IMG/VR virus record: IMGVR_UViG_3300026473_000049
Coordinates: 1 to 21,318 of that record
DNA: 21,318 nucleotides
Strand: one strand, 5' to 3'
DNA from: a virus
The position numbers were made by a program, and so were the translations under genes. The notes under the pieces were generated by a model. It saw nothing but the letters and a program-made list of their open reading frames with translations. It searched no databases and had not been told where the DNA came from. The first letter of the stretch is position 1, and every line of letters starts with the position of its first letter. Of the stretch, positions 9,001 through 15,040 are shown piece by piece.

Positions 9001-11140
9001 AAACAATTTGACTGTCAACGATTGGTTGAACAAAAGTATTAGCTAATTTTATCCAAGCATTTTCATAAACTGAATTTTGAGAAAATTCATAGAATCCAGT
9101 TGAAATCTTTTTACTATGTCTTGTTTGATCAACGGTATAATAAAAAATATCAGAGTCCCAATCCCAATTGAATAGGATATCTCCGACATTGTCGATTTTT
9201 TGATAACTTAAAACGAATCCTAATTCTTTATCAACTAATGCTGTATTTCCTACTTTATAGGACATTAGTTTAGTTCCGTTAAAAGAACTTACCGGATATG
9301 TATCTGGGTCGGAAAAACTAACACCGTTTTCATCAAATACATCAAACAGTGGTGCTTGGTTTACTGAAGTTTTTTCTTGACTCTTTATCCATGCTGTTCC
9401 GTTATAATGAAACATCGAGCCTGCATTATTATTTCCTCGACGAATTAATACACATTCTCCGATGGTTGACAGCGAATCAACTTCTTCTTTTAAACTAATT
9501 TGTCTGCGGTTGTTATGAGTTATAAATGTAACTCTATAAATTTTATTATTAGCTAGAGCATCAGTATCAGCTATTACTAAAACTCTTGCACCTTCAAAAA
9601 CAAATTCACCATCGATGTTGTAACCTGTGCTGCCTTCAATTTTGCTAAAGATGTCATCAGTAAAATCATCAATATAATCAACTGTGGCTTTTGCGATATA
9701 TCCATGATTGAATAATTTTATGTTAGGCAAAAACTCAATAATTGGTCTTTTTGCTCTCGATGCCTCTGGTGAGTCAAAATCCTGCCCTCTGAATTTATAA
9801 GAATATTCTAATACACTTCTATGGAACCAGCGGTTGTAACGGCTCCACGGATTGATATCTTTACTATCTTTAGAAATAGTGATATAATCTTTGGTGCCAG
9901 GATATGCGCTGGCATCGTCGAATGGTTGTGTGTCGAATCCTTCGTTGTCGAATAACACTTCAGGAAGATCTGTTGACAGAACAGGAACTACTAAATCGGA
10001 GAATTTAGTCAACGTGATTTTATTTCCAACGCCTTCAACTAGCCATGAATCAGAAGAATATTTTTCTGGGGTAACATTTCCCATAAATTCTACAACTAAA
10101 CCGTTGGTAAATTTCACTCCATTGCTGCTTTGATAGTTTGTTTTTCCTAAAATTTCTTTGTCAATGTTGATCTTAGTATTAGATTCGATGTCAGCGATGA
10201 CAAATCGTCCAAACTTGTCTGGGCTTGTTACACTTTGATAATATAAAATATCAGGAGCATCATATGGAACAGTGAAAGTCACAGTTCCGTTTTCGATTTT
10301 ATTATTTGTAACTCCTTGATTGTAATCTAAAGAAGTTGCCTGGCTGGAAACAATTTCAACAAATTCCCAGTCTTGACTGTTAATATCAATACTGCTTCCG
10401 TCATTAGCTAATACTTCAACTTTAGCTTTCCATAGTTTATTATCGTAAACAACTACCGAACCAGCAAAATAAGTTCTATTAGGATCGTAGGTTAATGAAC
10501 CAGTATCATAGCTTGATCTGATAGCAAATCCATCATTAGGAAGATTTACCACAAATTTATAAGTTTGCCCTCTATATAAAGTTAAGGAAGGGTTGTTTGT
10601 ATATCCATCCGGTGTGAATATAAAACTGTTTACAGAACTTTTAACTTTATAGGTGCTGACGATCGACGCCGACTGTCCATATACCTGCACAGATGGAGGT
10701 CCTTCTGGTGCCCAGAAATATTCTCTATAGTTTACAAACTTGTCCCAGTCAATCGGTGGGTTCCAAGTATAGTGCTCTTGACTGGTAAAGAGATCGTCTC
10801 GATCTTCATTATTACCAAAAAACTTTAATTGATTTTTAAAATCAAGGTAGTCATAATAATCTAATATTTTTTGATCTTTACTATAAACTACTCCAGGCTC
10901 TAATTGATATCTGCTACGTAATGTATTGTCTGTGTCAAGATAAACGTCTTTTCCGTTGAAAGTTTTTCCGTATCGACGACCAATATAACCTACAGTTTTT
11001 TCTAACACTCCCGGTTGAACCAAAGGATCTAATACGCCCGATAAAAATTTATCGTTAGTAGGAGTTCTAAAGACTGCCGGTAATAGGTCTACAGTTTTTC
11101 TAACAGGTAGTCCGCTTTTTGGAAATTTTTTATCTGCCAT
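1..11140 (-). CDS. Giant virion structural protein with FG-GAP propeller, 3' end outside window
   Basis: The ORF begins at ATG 11138-11140, one base after the gp6 stop. It reads leftward to base 1, at least 3713 codons; I met no in-frame stop in the stretches translated by hand, which cover most of it. The N-terminus (MADKKFPKSGLPVRK, then LLPAVFRTPTNDKFLSG) resembles, from memory, large structural proteins of marine T4-like phages. Visible parts: residues 1-215 N-terminal region; aromatic modules near 218-262, 1460-1498, 1718-1758, 2203-2247, 2350-2388, 2461-2510 and 2834-2866; a stretch near 1030 (VIQGHDGSITATFGDYRDD); a poly-Ser linker near 1378; an FG-GAP propeller at about 2160-2733; and Gly/Tyr beta repeats near 3130-3185 and 3483-3550. 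No signal peptide or membrane segment was seen. T4 has gene 7 and the fibre genes at this place in the operon. The likely role, by inference, is a baseplate-attached fibre or adhesin that binds the host surface. The frame is certain; the exact role is not. Confidence 0.93.
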   Translation of the reverse strand, partial: MADKKFPKSGLPVRKTVDLLPAVFRTPTNDKFLSGVLDPLVQPGVLEKTVGYIGRRYGKTFNGKDVYLDTDNTLRSRYQLEPGVVYSKDQKILDYYDYLDFKNQLKFFGNNEDRDDLFTSQEHYTWNPPIDWDKFVNYREYFWAPEGPPSVQVYGQSASIVSTYKVKSSVNSFIFTPDGYTNNPSLTLYRGQTYKFVVNLPNDGFAIRSSYDTGSLTYDPNRTYFAGSVVVYDNKLWKAKVEVLANDGSSIDINSQDWEFVEIVSSQATSLDYNQGVTNNKIENGTVTFTVPYDAPDILYYQSVTSPDKFGRFVIADIESNTKINIDKEILGKTNYQSSNGVKFTNGLVVEFMGNVTPEKYSSDSWLVEGVGNKITLTKFSDLVVPVLSTDLPEVLFDNEGFDTQPFDDASAYPGTKDYITISKDSKDINPWSRYNRWFHRSVLEYSYKFRGQDFDSPEASRAKRPIIEFLPNIKLFNHGYIAKATVDYIDDFTDDIFSKIEGSTGYNIDGEFVFEGARVLVIADTDALANNKIYRVTFITHNNRRQISLKEEVDSLSTIGECVLIRRGNNNAGSMFHYNGTAWIKSQEKTSVNQAPLFDVFDENGVSFSDPDTYPVSSFNGTKLMSYKVGNTALVDKELGFVLSYQKIDNVGDILFNWDWDSDIFYYTVDQTRHSKKISTGFYEFSQNSVYENAWIKLANTFVQPIVDSQIVSEATSTLTFKTIYWTDLVSDPIIRFYINGNQYTGTYTRQGDTFTFDHTFSERDVVSVKIITDVEPDQGYYEIPAGLEKNPFNNDLTEFTLGQAIDHVVTSIEFDDDFSGVIPGASNLRDLFDHRSYGKRFLKHSGIAPISISLLCDKTNNIIKALQYANKSYTTFKNNFLQKATEIDFNNNIANFVDDIVSDLGRVKSITSPFADSDMIGSGAYNLIRYVVEDEGIKTFSLSEKFNLTELSRRAVYVYINNQQLLNSRDYEFDSTFGFLKLNVNLQIGSVIEVREYVTTSGCYIPPTPTAMGLYKKYTPMKFLDDTYQEPRYVIQGHDGSITATFGDYRDDLLLELEYRIYNNIKTQYDPSVFDIDTIVGGYNGYGLYKKPQLDEIISQNFLKWIMNTSIDYINNDYFDSQNSFTYTYSNMTDPTGLQNLPGFWRGVYQWFYDTDRPHRCPWEMLGFSEKPTWWEDQYGPAPYTKNNLLLWEDLRDGIIRQGPRAGTYDRYKRPTIMGHIPTDEDGKLLSPLESGLAGNFTLVNNRGPFKLGDVAPVEYAWRSSSEWPFSIVMAMCLMKPFEYITTQLDTSKTITNKLDQTVNASTKLFSKLTDTIDLSNDAINSGLIQYLIAYVKSKGLDTDSIVEMINNLDVRLSSRLSGFVDKAQQKYLLDSKSPSSSSSTVFVPAENYDIIFNVSTPISSITYSGVILEKTEGGWTINGYDDVLPYFNYYAAVPNQRDPLMSVGGVSERFLEWEADKLYNNGQLVRYQNVYFRALRTHTSTDEFDSSLWSKLTGIPQTGGVEAFRRRNFNTLRVQKLSYGTRLSTIQSVVDFLLGYEQYLKSVGFKFDNYNPEIQANEDWSTAAKEFLFWTKQNWMIGSLLTLSPAANKLYISTPVGVSDSLLDSFYDYNVLKVDGKPLIPAFINVNREFQSLTIETTNTTDGIYYLKLYYVLKEHVAVFTDKTVFNDVIYDKTTGYRQERIKTQGYRTIDWDGDYTSPGFLFDNVNIDPWMPWTDYKLGDIVSYRSYNWTSLQNQNGTELFDETRWTKLDSTPEKQLIPNFDFKINQIYDYYNVDSQGIGESQRALARHTVGYQQREYLQNLAEDPVTQFQLYQGFIREKGTINSVTKVFDKLSRTADTSIDLNEEWAFRLGRLGGVDQVSEVEFTVLKQNFELNPQPLLFVEFQPSVETDQNYRIVKADFTIEPIPYTTNINPVSFETKPIKTAGYVNNLTVDYIIKSRENLSDLNIEEMFDNCHIWVTFDGPEWQVLRFNQSPLLTIEGIIKTGTAVTITLSRSHNFVVGDYIGIKDVINLTGFFKITEIDTRTVTVTVAEDAQDPEYDISSITPIYILTESRFKSYEDINPGSMALLKDNSKLWIDNNGSDLWEVINKKNQYTDLSISEYGITTPLYAGTKVLYDDNLKQVISSIPGSGYVMCYVEGTTGLVLKQIVAPPSGIENSVRGSFGAKMAITPDSRFLIVASPSANNVPSDYVGEFDNTKNYLVDDVVLYQGKLWKAVQDVRADGSTADFDTSDWTIAVNIPATPVGSGFGSAAQGMISIYEYVNQQWTISESFVSPRPANAENFGADVCVGQSGSKYYLAVSATGALDKRGRVYLYVYESGEWKHLENENYKGIYNSSPAAYYPRGSIVWYNGGLWQANTDTFGDGSTISVDSLSWTRIDPVSTQCSLPQNIALDDDGSTLALGLVSETQLAELVKQGDEFGFSLAMSRDGSILAIGSPNSDGQYFANYRGIWRPDIEYIEGDVVKYDNIYHKLTQRIGEIGDSTTRSYNEEPGRLPWENVGDSSSESSGKVYIYQRNSNDLYQLKQTINNGSMANLNDIDSGSLISSGDQFGWSLDLDYSGSTLVISSPLADINLQNQGSVYVFRTDGYAPVEYRLKQKLESYEQYPNEYFGQNVQISANTEKIVVGAKNSPFIIPTRLDMTVGTIFDKGRTKFIESQGYSGAAYVFEIKDSIYFLAEKLDTDFTPFESFGYSVDVSASAIVVGSPDYRNTTTGLKTGNVRLFKKDASVNSLNIIGQETATIDISMIKSISMFDTEKNYKIQELDYIDHAKLKILNSAESEIKFKTSFDPAVYSIGTEEQVVDPETAWTTKNVGLLWWNLSTAKWKNYEQGDLAYRLGNWNGLAEGSTIDVYEWVETPLLPNEWSALADTNEGLAEGISGQPLYPNNDVYSVKYLFNSLGEPTDTLYYYWVKNKVVVPENMPGRNISAAAVANLISNPTASGVAFVSLIDKDKLLTYNLPSVMTSATAVINLQFRKDYSELNPIHNEYQLLSDGIADSLPSTKLETKWFDSLIGYDQAGNRVPDPDLPIKQKYGIAFRPRQSMFVNRLAALKIVVDNVNAILYKEPFADTINYENLNLVDLAPSEALNLYDVTVDTYNDLAVVGTVRTKQAKLQVNIVDGEVDTIDILDPGAGYKVSPPIVIDGDGKGAKAVAIIDNQGRISSVRIDSRGKRYNSATVSVRQFSVLVNSDSTANGFWSIYAWDDIRKTFFRSASQAYDTTRYWEYIDWYKDGYGVGTRLVKEISQVFEESTIDVSIGDVIQVKEYSSGGWAWFEKTSDAAGTFLDRFTMVARKQGTIKLKDTLYNINTAGIGYDNVSSFDTGFYDIENAKELRNILKAIKEDIFINNYAVEWNKLFFTCIRYVFSEQLYVDWAFKTSFLTAIHNIGNLEQRLNYKNDNLKNFQDYIDEVKPYRSTVRQYISRYDSVEPLGMAATDFDLPAEYVELEGRILPVNKNSNSINSYPWKWWKDNLGFSIVDIQIADVGEQYTQAPRVVIDGDGTGATAQAFVSNGKVSGIQVLTVGSGYTKAPTVTLVGGNATGYRTARAVPILGDTKTRTFDLKIKFDRLAKQGLYTNLSYSQTFVASGLTAVFELNYAPTRDKSKITITKNSQVVLTNEYEISLYISSVDDYSLLKGKIKFIEAPLKDDVIIITYQKNDELLDSINRIEKYYSPSSGMLGKELNQLMTGIDYGGVSIQGTTFDVTG
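485..693 (-). repeat. Gly/Tyr beta repeat pair 2 in the giant protein
   Basis: Two well-preserved units follow directly: VDIQIADVGEQYTQAPRVVI with DGDGTGATAQAFVSNG, then KVSGIQVLTVGSGYTKAPTV with TLVGGNATGYRTA. The DGDG(K/T)GA turn is identical in style to pair 1, about 1.1 kb away. Confidence 0.6.
1580..1757 (-). repeat. Gly/Tyr beta repeat pair 1 in the giant protein
   Basis: The translation shows DTIDILDPGAGYKVSPPIVI, then DGDGKGAKAVAIIDNQG and a weaker second unit, RISSVRIDSRGKRYNSATVS. The unit is about 36 residues: x-(I/V)-x-(I/V)-x-x-x-G-x-x-Y-x-x-(A/S)-P-x-(V/I) followed by a Gly-rich turn. Such units are common in phage fibre and other extracellular beta proteins. Confidence 0.55.
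2546..2641 (-). repeat. Aromatic module copy 7 (degenerate)
   Basis: Residues 2834-2865 of the giant protein: WKNYEQGDLAYRLGNWNGLA, then IDVYEWVE. It is shorter than the others, and assignment to the same module type is tentative. Confidence 0.3.
3611..3760 (-). repeat. Aromatic module copy 6, inside a propeller blade
   Basis: Residues 2461-2510 of the giant protein: WRPDIEYIEGDVVKYDNIYH, a longer Glu/Arg-rich loop, and LPWENVG. It lies in the same loop position as copy 4, between AIGSP and the closing strand GKVYIYQ. Confidence 0.5.
3977..4093 (-). repeat. Aromatic module copy 5, between propeller blades
   Basis: Residues 2350-2388 of the giant protein: YYPRGSIVWYNGGLWQANTD, then ISVDSLSWTRID. 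It follows the closing strand of the second blade (GRVYLYVYE). Confidence 0.55.
4402..4534 (-). repeat. Aromatic module copy 4, inside propeller blade 1
   Basis: Residues 2203-2247 of the giant protein: FDNTKNYLVDDVVLYQGKLW, then KAVQDVRADGSTADFDTSDW. It lies between the ASP end of the first propeller blade and that blade's closing strand (GMISIYEY), so it is an insertion in a propeller loop. Confidence 0.55.
5867..5989 (-). repeat. Aromatic module copy 3
   Basis: Residues 1718-1758 of the giant protein: WMPWTDYKLGDIVSYRSYNW, then a Gln/Asn-rich loop and LFDETRWTKLD. Same pattern as copy 1. Confidence 0.55.
6644..6763 (-). repeat. Aromatic module copy 2
   Basis: Residues 1460-1499 of the giant protein: WEADKLYNNGQLVRYQNVYF, then RALRTHTSTDEFDSSLWSKL. 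Same pattern as copy 1, complete with both aromatic ends. Confidence 0.55.
10352..10489 (-). repeat. Aromatic module copy 1 (carbohydrate-binding-like)
   Basis: Residues 218-263 of the giant protein: YFAGSVVVYDNKLWKAK, ending in INSQDWEFV. The pattern Y-x-x-G-x-x-V-x-Y-x-x-x-(Y/W)-x-A followed about 20 residues later by W-x-x-(V/L) resembles the chitin-binding CBM5/12 fold. Six further copies follow in the same protein. Confidence 0.55.
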
Positions 11141-11141
11141 A

Positions 11142-14100
11142 TTATGTTGAACTTACAATACTATTAACACTGGCTCTTACCTCTGCTGCTGTAATAGCCG
11201 ATACAATTTCAATATCGTCGACGGTTGCGCCGCTGACAAATATTTCGCTGCTCTTACTTTGAATTTCAAACAAGCTGCCAAATTCTTGGCTAGGCTGTCT
11301 TGGTAATATTACCATGTTACTTACATCAGGTGATACGCTGTTTATAACATAAGTGATCATTTCACTAAGATAAAACTTATCACCGAAATCCCAATTGTTT
11401 ACGTCAAAGAATTCATTAATAGCATTAATAATTCTAACCTTAAGATCGTTGTCGTTTATATTCTTAGTAGGATTTTTAACTACCTTAAATGATGCTTGAA
11501 GTTTTTCGTCTGCTTTAGATCCAAACAAAACTTTATATTCTACCGGATGATAAATGATTTCATCGCTGATGGATTTAATATTATCTAGTTTTAGACCGAA
11601 GCTTATTCTTAAACTATCGCTATTCGGTGGTTCTGGTTTATTAGCAGCGCCAGCCAAATAATTTCTAAACGATGTATTATAACTTCTTGTCAACAAATAA
11701 ACATCAACAATATTGCTGGCGCTTGGGTCTATTCTTCTATTGATGCTGGCGTTGTGAATATACTGAAACTTAATATCAGATCTACCAAAAACTCCTCTAT
11801 AAGAATTTTCTAAATCTAAAGTATTTGTAGTTTTATTAACACGCTTCACACGATTTTCATTTACATCATAGAAATAAATTAACTGACCGTCTTCAAAGTT
11901 GTTGATGTTGATCAATGATTCTTTCTGATATACTAATATTGTATCATTTGAATTATCGATTAATGTTCTAGTCACATATCCGTTGTCATCAACAATCTCT
12001 TGGAAGAAAATGTAACTTAATTGACTGTCTTCTCCCACGACATCTTCAAACGCATCTGGGTTATCGATAGCGCCATCATCGTCGGTATCTTTGAAGGCTA
12101 ATTTAATTTCCTGAATACTTTCATATCCATCGTCAAACTTAATAGTATCTGCGATTTCGAAATCGATATCAGATATCAATGGGGTGATTCTATCTTTAGC
12201 TGTGTTTATTCCTAGTATGCTTACAGTATCTTTAACAACTTTGCCTAGGCGATCATTATAGTCTTTTTCGTTGGCATCGAAATAGAATCTGTTTTGTTGG
12301 ATGCTACCAAATATATAATTCAATCCTCTGATTCTTATATTGTATCTGTCTGCTTCTTTTACAAAAGCGATAATCCAAGAACTATCAAGAGCCGCATTTG
12401 TTGTATCTCCAGATTTACCTAAATTAAAATCACTTAATAAATCTAAGTTTGTAGCTGTGATAATTTTCCATGTTTGTTCTGATACACTATATCGCAAACC
12501 AAAATTTAAATCTTGAGATATTTGATTTACCATTTCAGTTTCAATAGCTGTAGATAAATCATTTACAAACTTTGGAACTACTCTAGTAGCAATCGCATAT
12601 CTGTCTGTTGCTACATCCATTGGAATATTTTCGCTCAAAGTAACAGGGCCTAGACCAGACGGTAATGTTCCTCTACCAGCGTTGGTTCCGTCTCCCACTA
12701 CCTTAACTACTTTGGCCCAAATATATTTTAGCTGGTCCGGGTCGCTAGAATCAGCGGCTACAATTTTGTTTTTCTTAAATGCAAAACCCGTAGGAGGAAC
12801 AAATTTAATTAAAGATCCAGCTGTTACATATTTTAAACTGTTAGTAGCATAAGATCCAACTTTAGATAAAAAAGTTCCGTTCTTAAAATATCCGGTCGAC
12901 TGACTCACATCTGAAGTAATGGTCTTCCATTCAATCGTTTCTCCCGATGTGAACAGAATCTTATCAAATTTTGTAAGATAAAAATTGAATGTATCATCGT
13001 TTGAAAACTGAGGTTCTACTGTTCTTCTAATAAAATTGATTGCATCGATTCTACTAGTATACTTAAAAGTTAAAACTTTTTCTGTTTCTTCTTTATAAAT
13101 GTAGCCGTCGTTCGCATACACATTAACAGAACTGTAGCGTCCGGTAGCATCTATGATGTCAAAATTTCTAGAAATTCCAGAACTGGTTCTATTAACTGAT
13201 TTTACTTTTAAAATATTTTGACTACTGGTCAACGGAGCAAGATTATAATCTTCTCCTGTGATCATTCTATTTTGTGTATAGAAACTAGCAGGAGCATTTG
13301 TTCTAATAGTGTCAATGCCTTCTGAAGGTGCAGATGTAGCCACAGTATATTGTAAAGCTAAGCCGATTGTAAGATTATGCTCTTCTCCTCGTTTGTTGGT
13401 GTAAGGAATAGTGATATTAATTCCTCTCATCTCGTTAGGAGATATAGTATAAGACAAACCGTTGCTTGTTCTATAATATACTCTAAAACTTCCTTGAGGA
13501 AGATTACCATAAATTCCGTCAGCAAACACTAATTCAACTCTGTCTTTGTCTTTGGTAACTACAGAATAAATGTTTCTTATGTTTTGAGAAATACTATTAT
13601 AAACAATATTATTTCCTACTAGATTAGCTACCTGAGTCCATTGGTCGAGTTGAATCCCGCCCGCGCTTAGACCAAACAACCAAACATCATCATTGTTAAT
13701 TCCGGTAGCGTCTACTGCTACAGTTTCGTTAGTAGTTGGAACGTCTATAGAAAAATCTGCAAGTTCTAAACTACCTTGTTTGAACATCATATAAAAACCA
13801 GTGTTTGCGCTTCCTGGTCCAGAACCATCGTTTCTATAAATGAATCCTATTTGATTGCCAGGAACTGGTGGTTCTTCATAGGGAGACTCTGCTCCCTTGA
13901 ATGCTGTTGACACTATTTCAAAAGCCATTCCTCTAGCGGCTACAGTCTTGCTAAAAGAGTAGATAGGAACGTCTGCAGAAATAGTTCTAAATCTATATTG
14001 TTCTGTTTGTATTCCTTGAATTACAGCAGATCCCTGGCTTCGACCAAATTCTGTATTATCTGCCATTGCAGAATTTAACACTGAAATAAATTGTTCTAAC

Positions 14101-14555
14101 CAGTTAGTATTTGTAGGATCATTCCAACTAATAATTTGTTGTGCTAGATTTTTTCCGTTACTATCAAACACTTCCTCTGTTGTAGTAACTGTTGTAAATT
14201 TTAAAAGACCTTGTGCCGAAACATTGCGTTTAGCATTATAACTCAACATCTTCGCTAAACGAATAACACTTTCTTTAGTTTCAGCTAGTTCAATGAAATT
14301 CTCTCTGCTGGCTAAATCTATCCGAAAAGCCAGACTTTGTCCTAGAAATGCAACTGCATCAATGAGAGCCATGTATTCGCTGCTCTCAATATAATCGTTA
14401 AAATCTTCTGGATAATTTTCACGCAGATAGGTAATAATAACTCTGCGTAAGTTTTCAAAATCGTAAGATTTGAAATCAGCATTTTTAAATGTCTGATAGA
14501 TTCTAGTCCAATCTTGATTTAGAATTAAATTATTTTGTCTAGATGTTGTTGTCAT
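11142..14555 (-). CDS. 6: Baseplate wedge protein gp6-like
   Basis: This is the wedge subunit that in T4 dimerises to form the inner ring of the baseplate. The N-terminal 120 residues are typical of the family: LRENYPEDFNDYIESSEYM, then an Ala/Leu/Phe helix, ASRENFIELAETKESVIRLA and MLSYNAKRNVSAQG. The C-terminal 180 residues (LRISFGLKLDNIKSISDEII near 970, then a region with FDVNNWDFGDKFYLSEM) look like the GpJ/gp6 C-terminal fold that contacts neighbouring wedges. At 1137 aa it is much longer than T4 gp6 (about 660 aa); the extra length lies in the middle and is rich in beta-type sequence. It starts at ATG 14553-14555, with AGGA (complement of 14564-14567) 8 nt upstream. It follows gp25 after a 42-nt gap, the only real gap in the operon, and ends one base before the giant gene. 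Confidence 0.93.
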   Translation of the reverse strand: MTTTSRQNNLILNQDWTRIYQTFKNADFKSYDFENLRRVIITYLRENYPEDFNDYIESSEYMALIDAVAFLGQSLAFRIDLASRENFIELAETKESVIRLAKMLSYNAKRNVSAQGLLKFTTVTTTEEVFDSNGKNLAQQIISWNDPTNTNWLEQFISVLNSAMADNTEFGRSQGSAVIQGIQTEQYRFRTISADVPIYSFSKTVAARGMAFEIVSTAFKGAESPYEEPPVPGNQIGFIYRNDGSGPGSANTGFYMMFKQGSLELADFSIDVPTTNETVAVDATGINNDDVWLFGLSAGGIQLDQWTQVANLVGNNIVYNSISQNIRNIYSVVTKDKDRVELVFADGIYGNLPQGSFRVYYRTSNGLSYTISPNEMRGINITIPYTNKRGEEHNLTIGLALQYTVATSAPSEGIDTIRTNAPASFYTQNRMITGEDYNLAPLTSSQNILKVKSVNRTSSGISRNFDIIDATGRYSSVNVYANDGYIYKEETEKVLTFKYTSRIDAINFIRRTVEPQFSNDDTFNFYLTKFDKILFTSGETIEWKTITSDVSQSTGYFKNGTFLSKVGSYATNSLKYVTAGSLIKFVPPTGFAFKKNKIVAADSSDPDQLKYIWAKVVKVVGDGTNAGRGTLPSGLGPVTLSENIPMDVATDRYAIATRVVPKFVNDLSTAIETEMVNQISQDLNFGLRYSVSEQTWKIITATNLDLLSDFNLGKSGDTTNAALDSSWIIAFVKEADRYNIRIRGLNYIFGSIQQNRFYFDANEKDYNDRLGKVVKDTVSILGINTAKDRITPLISDIDFEIADTIKFDDGYESIQEIKLAFKDTDDDGAIDNPDAFEDVVGEDSQLSYIFFQEIVDDNGYVTRTLIDNSNDTILVYQKESLININNFEDGQLIYFYDVNENRVKRVNKTTNTLDLENSYRGVFGRSDIKFQYIHNASINRRIDPSASNIVDVYLLTRSYNTSFRNYLAGAANKPEPPNSDSLRISFGLKLDNIKSISDEIIYHPVEYKVLFGSKADEKLQASFKVVKNPTKNINDNDLKVRIINAINEFFDVNNWDFGDKFYLSEMITYVINSVSPDVSNMVILPRQPSQEFGSLFEIQSKSSEIFVSGATVDDIEIVSAITAAEVRASVNSIVSST

Positions 14556-14573
14556 TTTTTCGGTCCTATCTAA

Positions 14574-14581
14574 TATTTACC
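14574..14581 (-). promoter_or_regulatory. Weak candidate late promoter before gp6-like gene
   Basis: In the 42-nt gap between the gp25-like and gp6-like genes the minus strand reads GGTAAATA, 6 of 8 matches to TATAAATA, 18 nt upstream of the gp6 start. It is the only non-coding gap within the operon, so an internal late start is plausible, but the match is weak. Confidence 0.25.
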
Positions 14582-14597
14582 AAACAAAATAATATGG

Positions 14598-15038
14598 TCA
14601 GTTAATAATACTGTTGTTCTTATCAAAGTTAAATGTCATTCTTTCGTTGATGTTAAATGGAATATAGGTAATATCTGCCTGTATTCTAATACCTTGATCT
14701 GTGCTATCTATCTGTATTTCGTTAACTGAAATTCTCGGGTCGTAGTTTATAATTTCTTCAACATCTTTTGAAATGATATTTTTAACTTCTTCTGTGAAAG
14801 GCTCAAAAAGAATGTCCCAGATCACTGTGCCAAATTCTGGATTTTCTAATTTTTCTCCCTTGCGGATATAGAAGTGATTTATAAGGTCTTGCTTAACAAG
14901 ATCAACATCGAATAATTTATAGTTTCGTTTACTTTCTAAAGAATTGAATCCCTTATAGGCAAAACTGGTGTTGCCTTGTGTTCCTATACTAGCTGTATTA
15001 GTTGCTACAGTTTTTTGATTATAAAGTTTATTTGCCAT
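14598..15038 (-). CDS. 25: Baseplate wedge protein gp25-like
   Basis: This is a small wedge protein of the gp25/GpW family, which forms part of the wedge core and contacts the start of the sheath in contractile tails. Visible family features are FDVDLVKQDLINHFYIRKGE, then ENPEFGTVIWDILFEPFTEE, then a helix ending in the conserved NYDPR motif (the EPR-type turn), followed by beta strands to the C-terminus. At 146 aa it is close to the usual 120-140 aa. It starts at ATG 15036-15038, two bases after the gp5 stop, so translation is probably coupled. In T4 gene 25 lies in a different cluster (with 26, 27, 48, 54); here it sits between genes 5 and 6, an order I associate with marine T4-like phages. 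Confidence 0.95.
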   Translation of the reverse strand: MANKLYNQKTVATNTASIGTQGNTSFAYKGFNSLESKRNYKLFDVDLVKQDLINHFYIRKGEKLENPEFGTVIWDILFEPFTEEVKNIISKDVEEIINYDPRISVNEIQIDSTDQGIRIQADITYIPFNINERMTFNFDKNNSIIN

Positions 15039-15040
15039 GA

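Noticed and set aside
9891-10133. 80-aa plus-strand ORF
   Set aside because: Antisense shadow of the giant gene near its 5' end.
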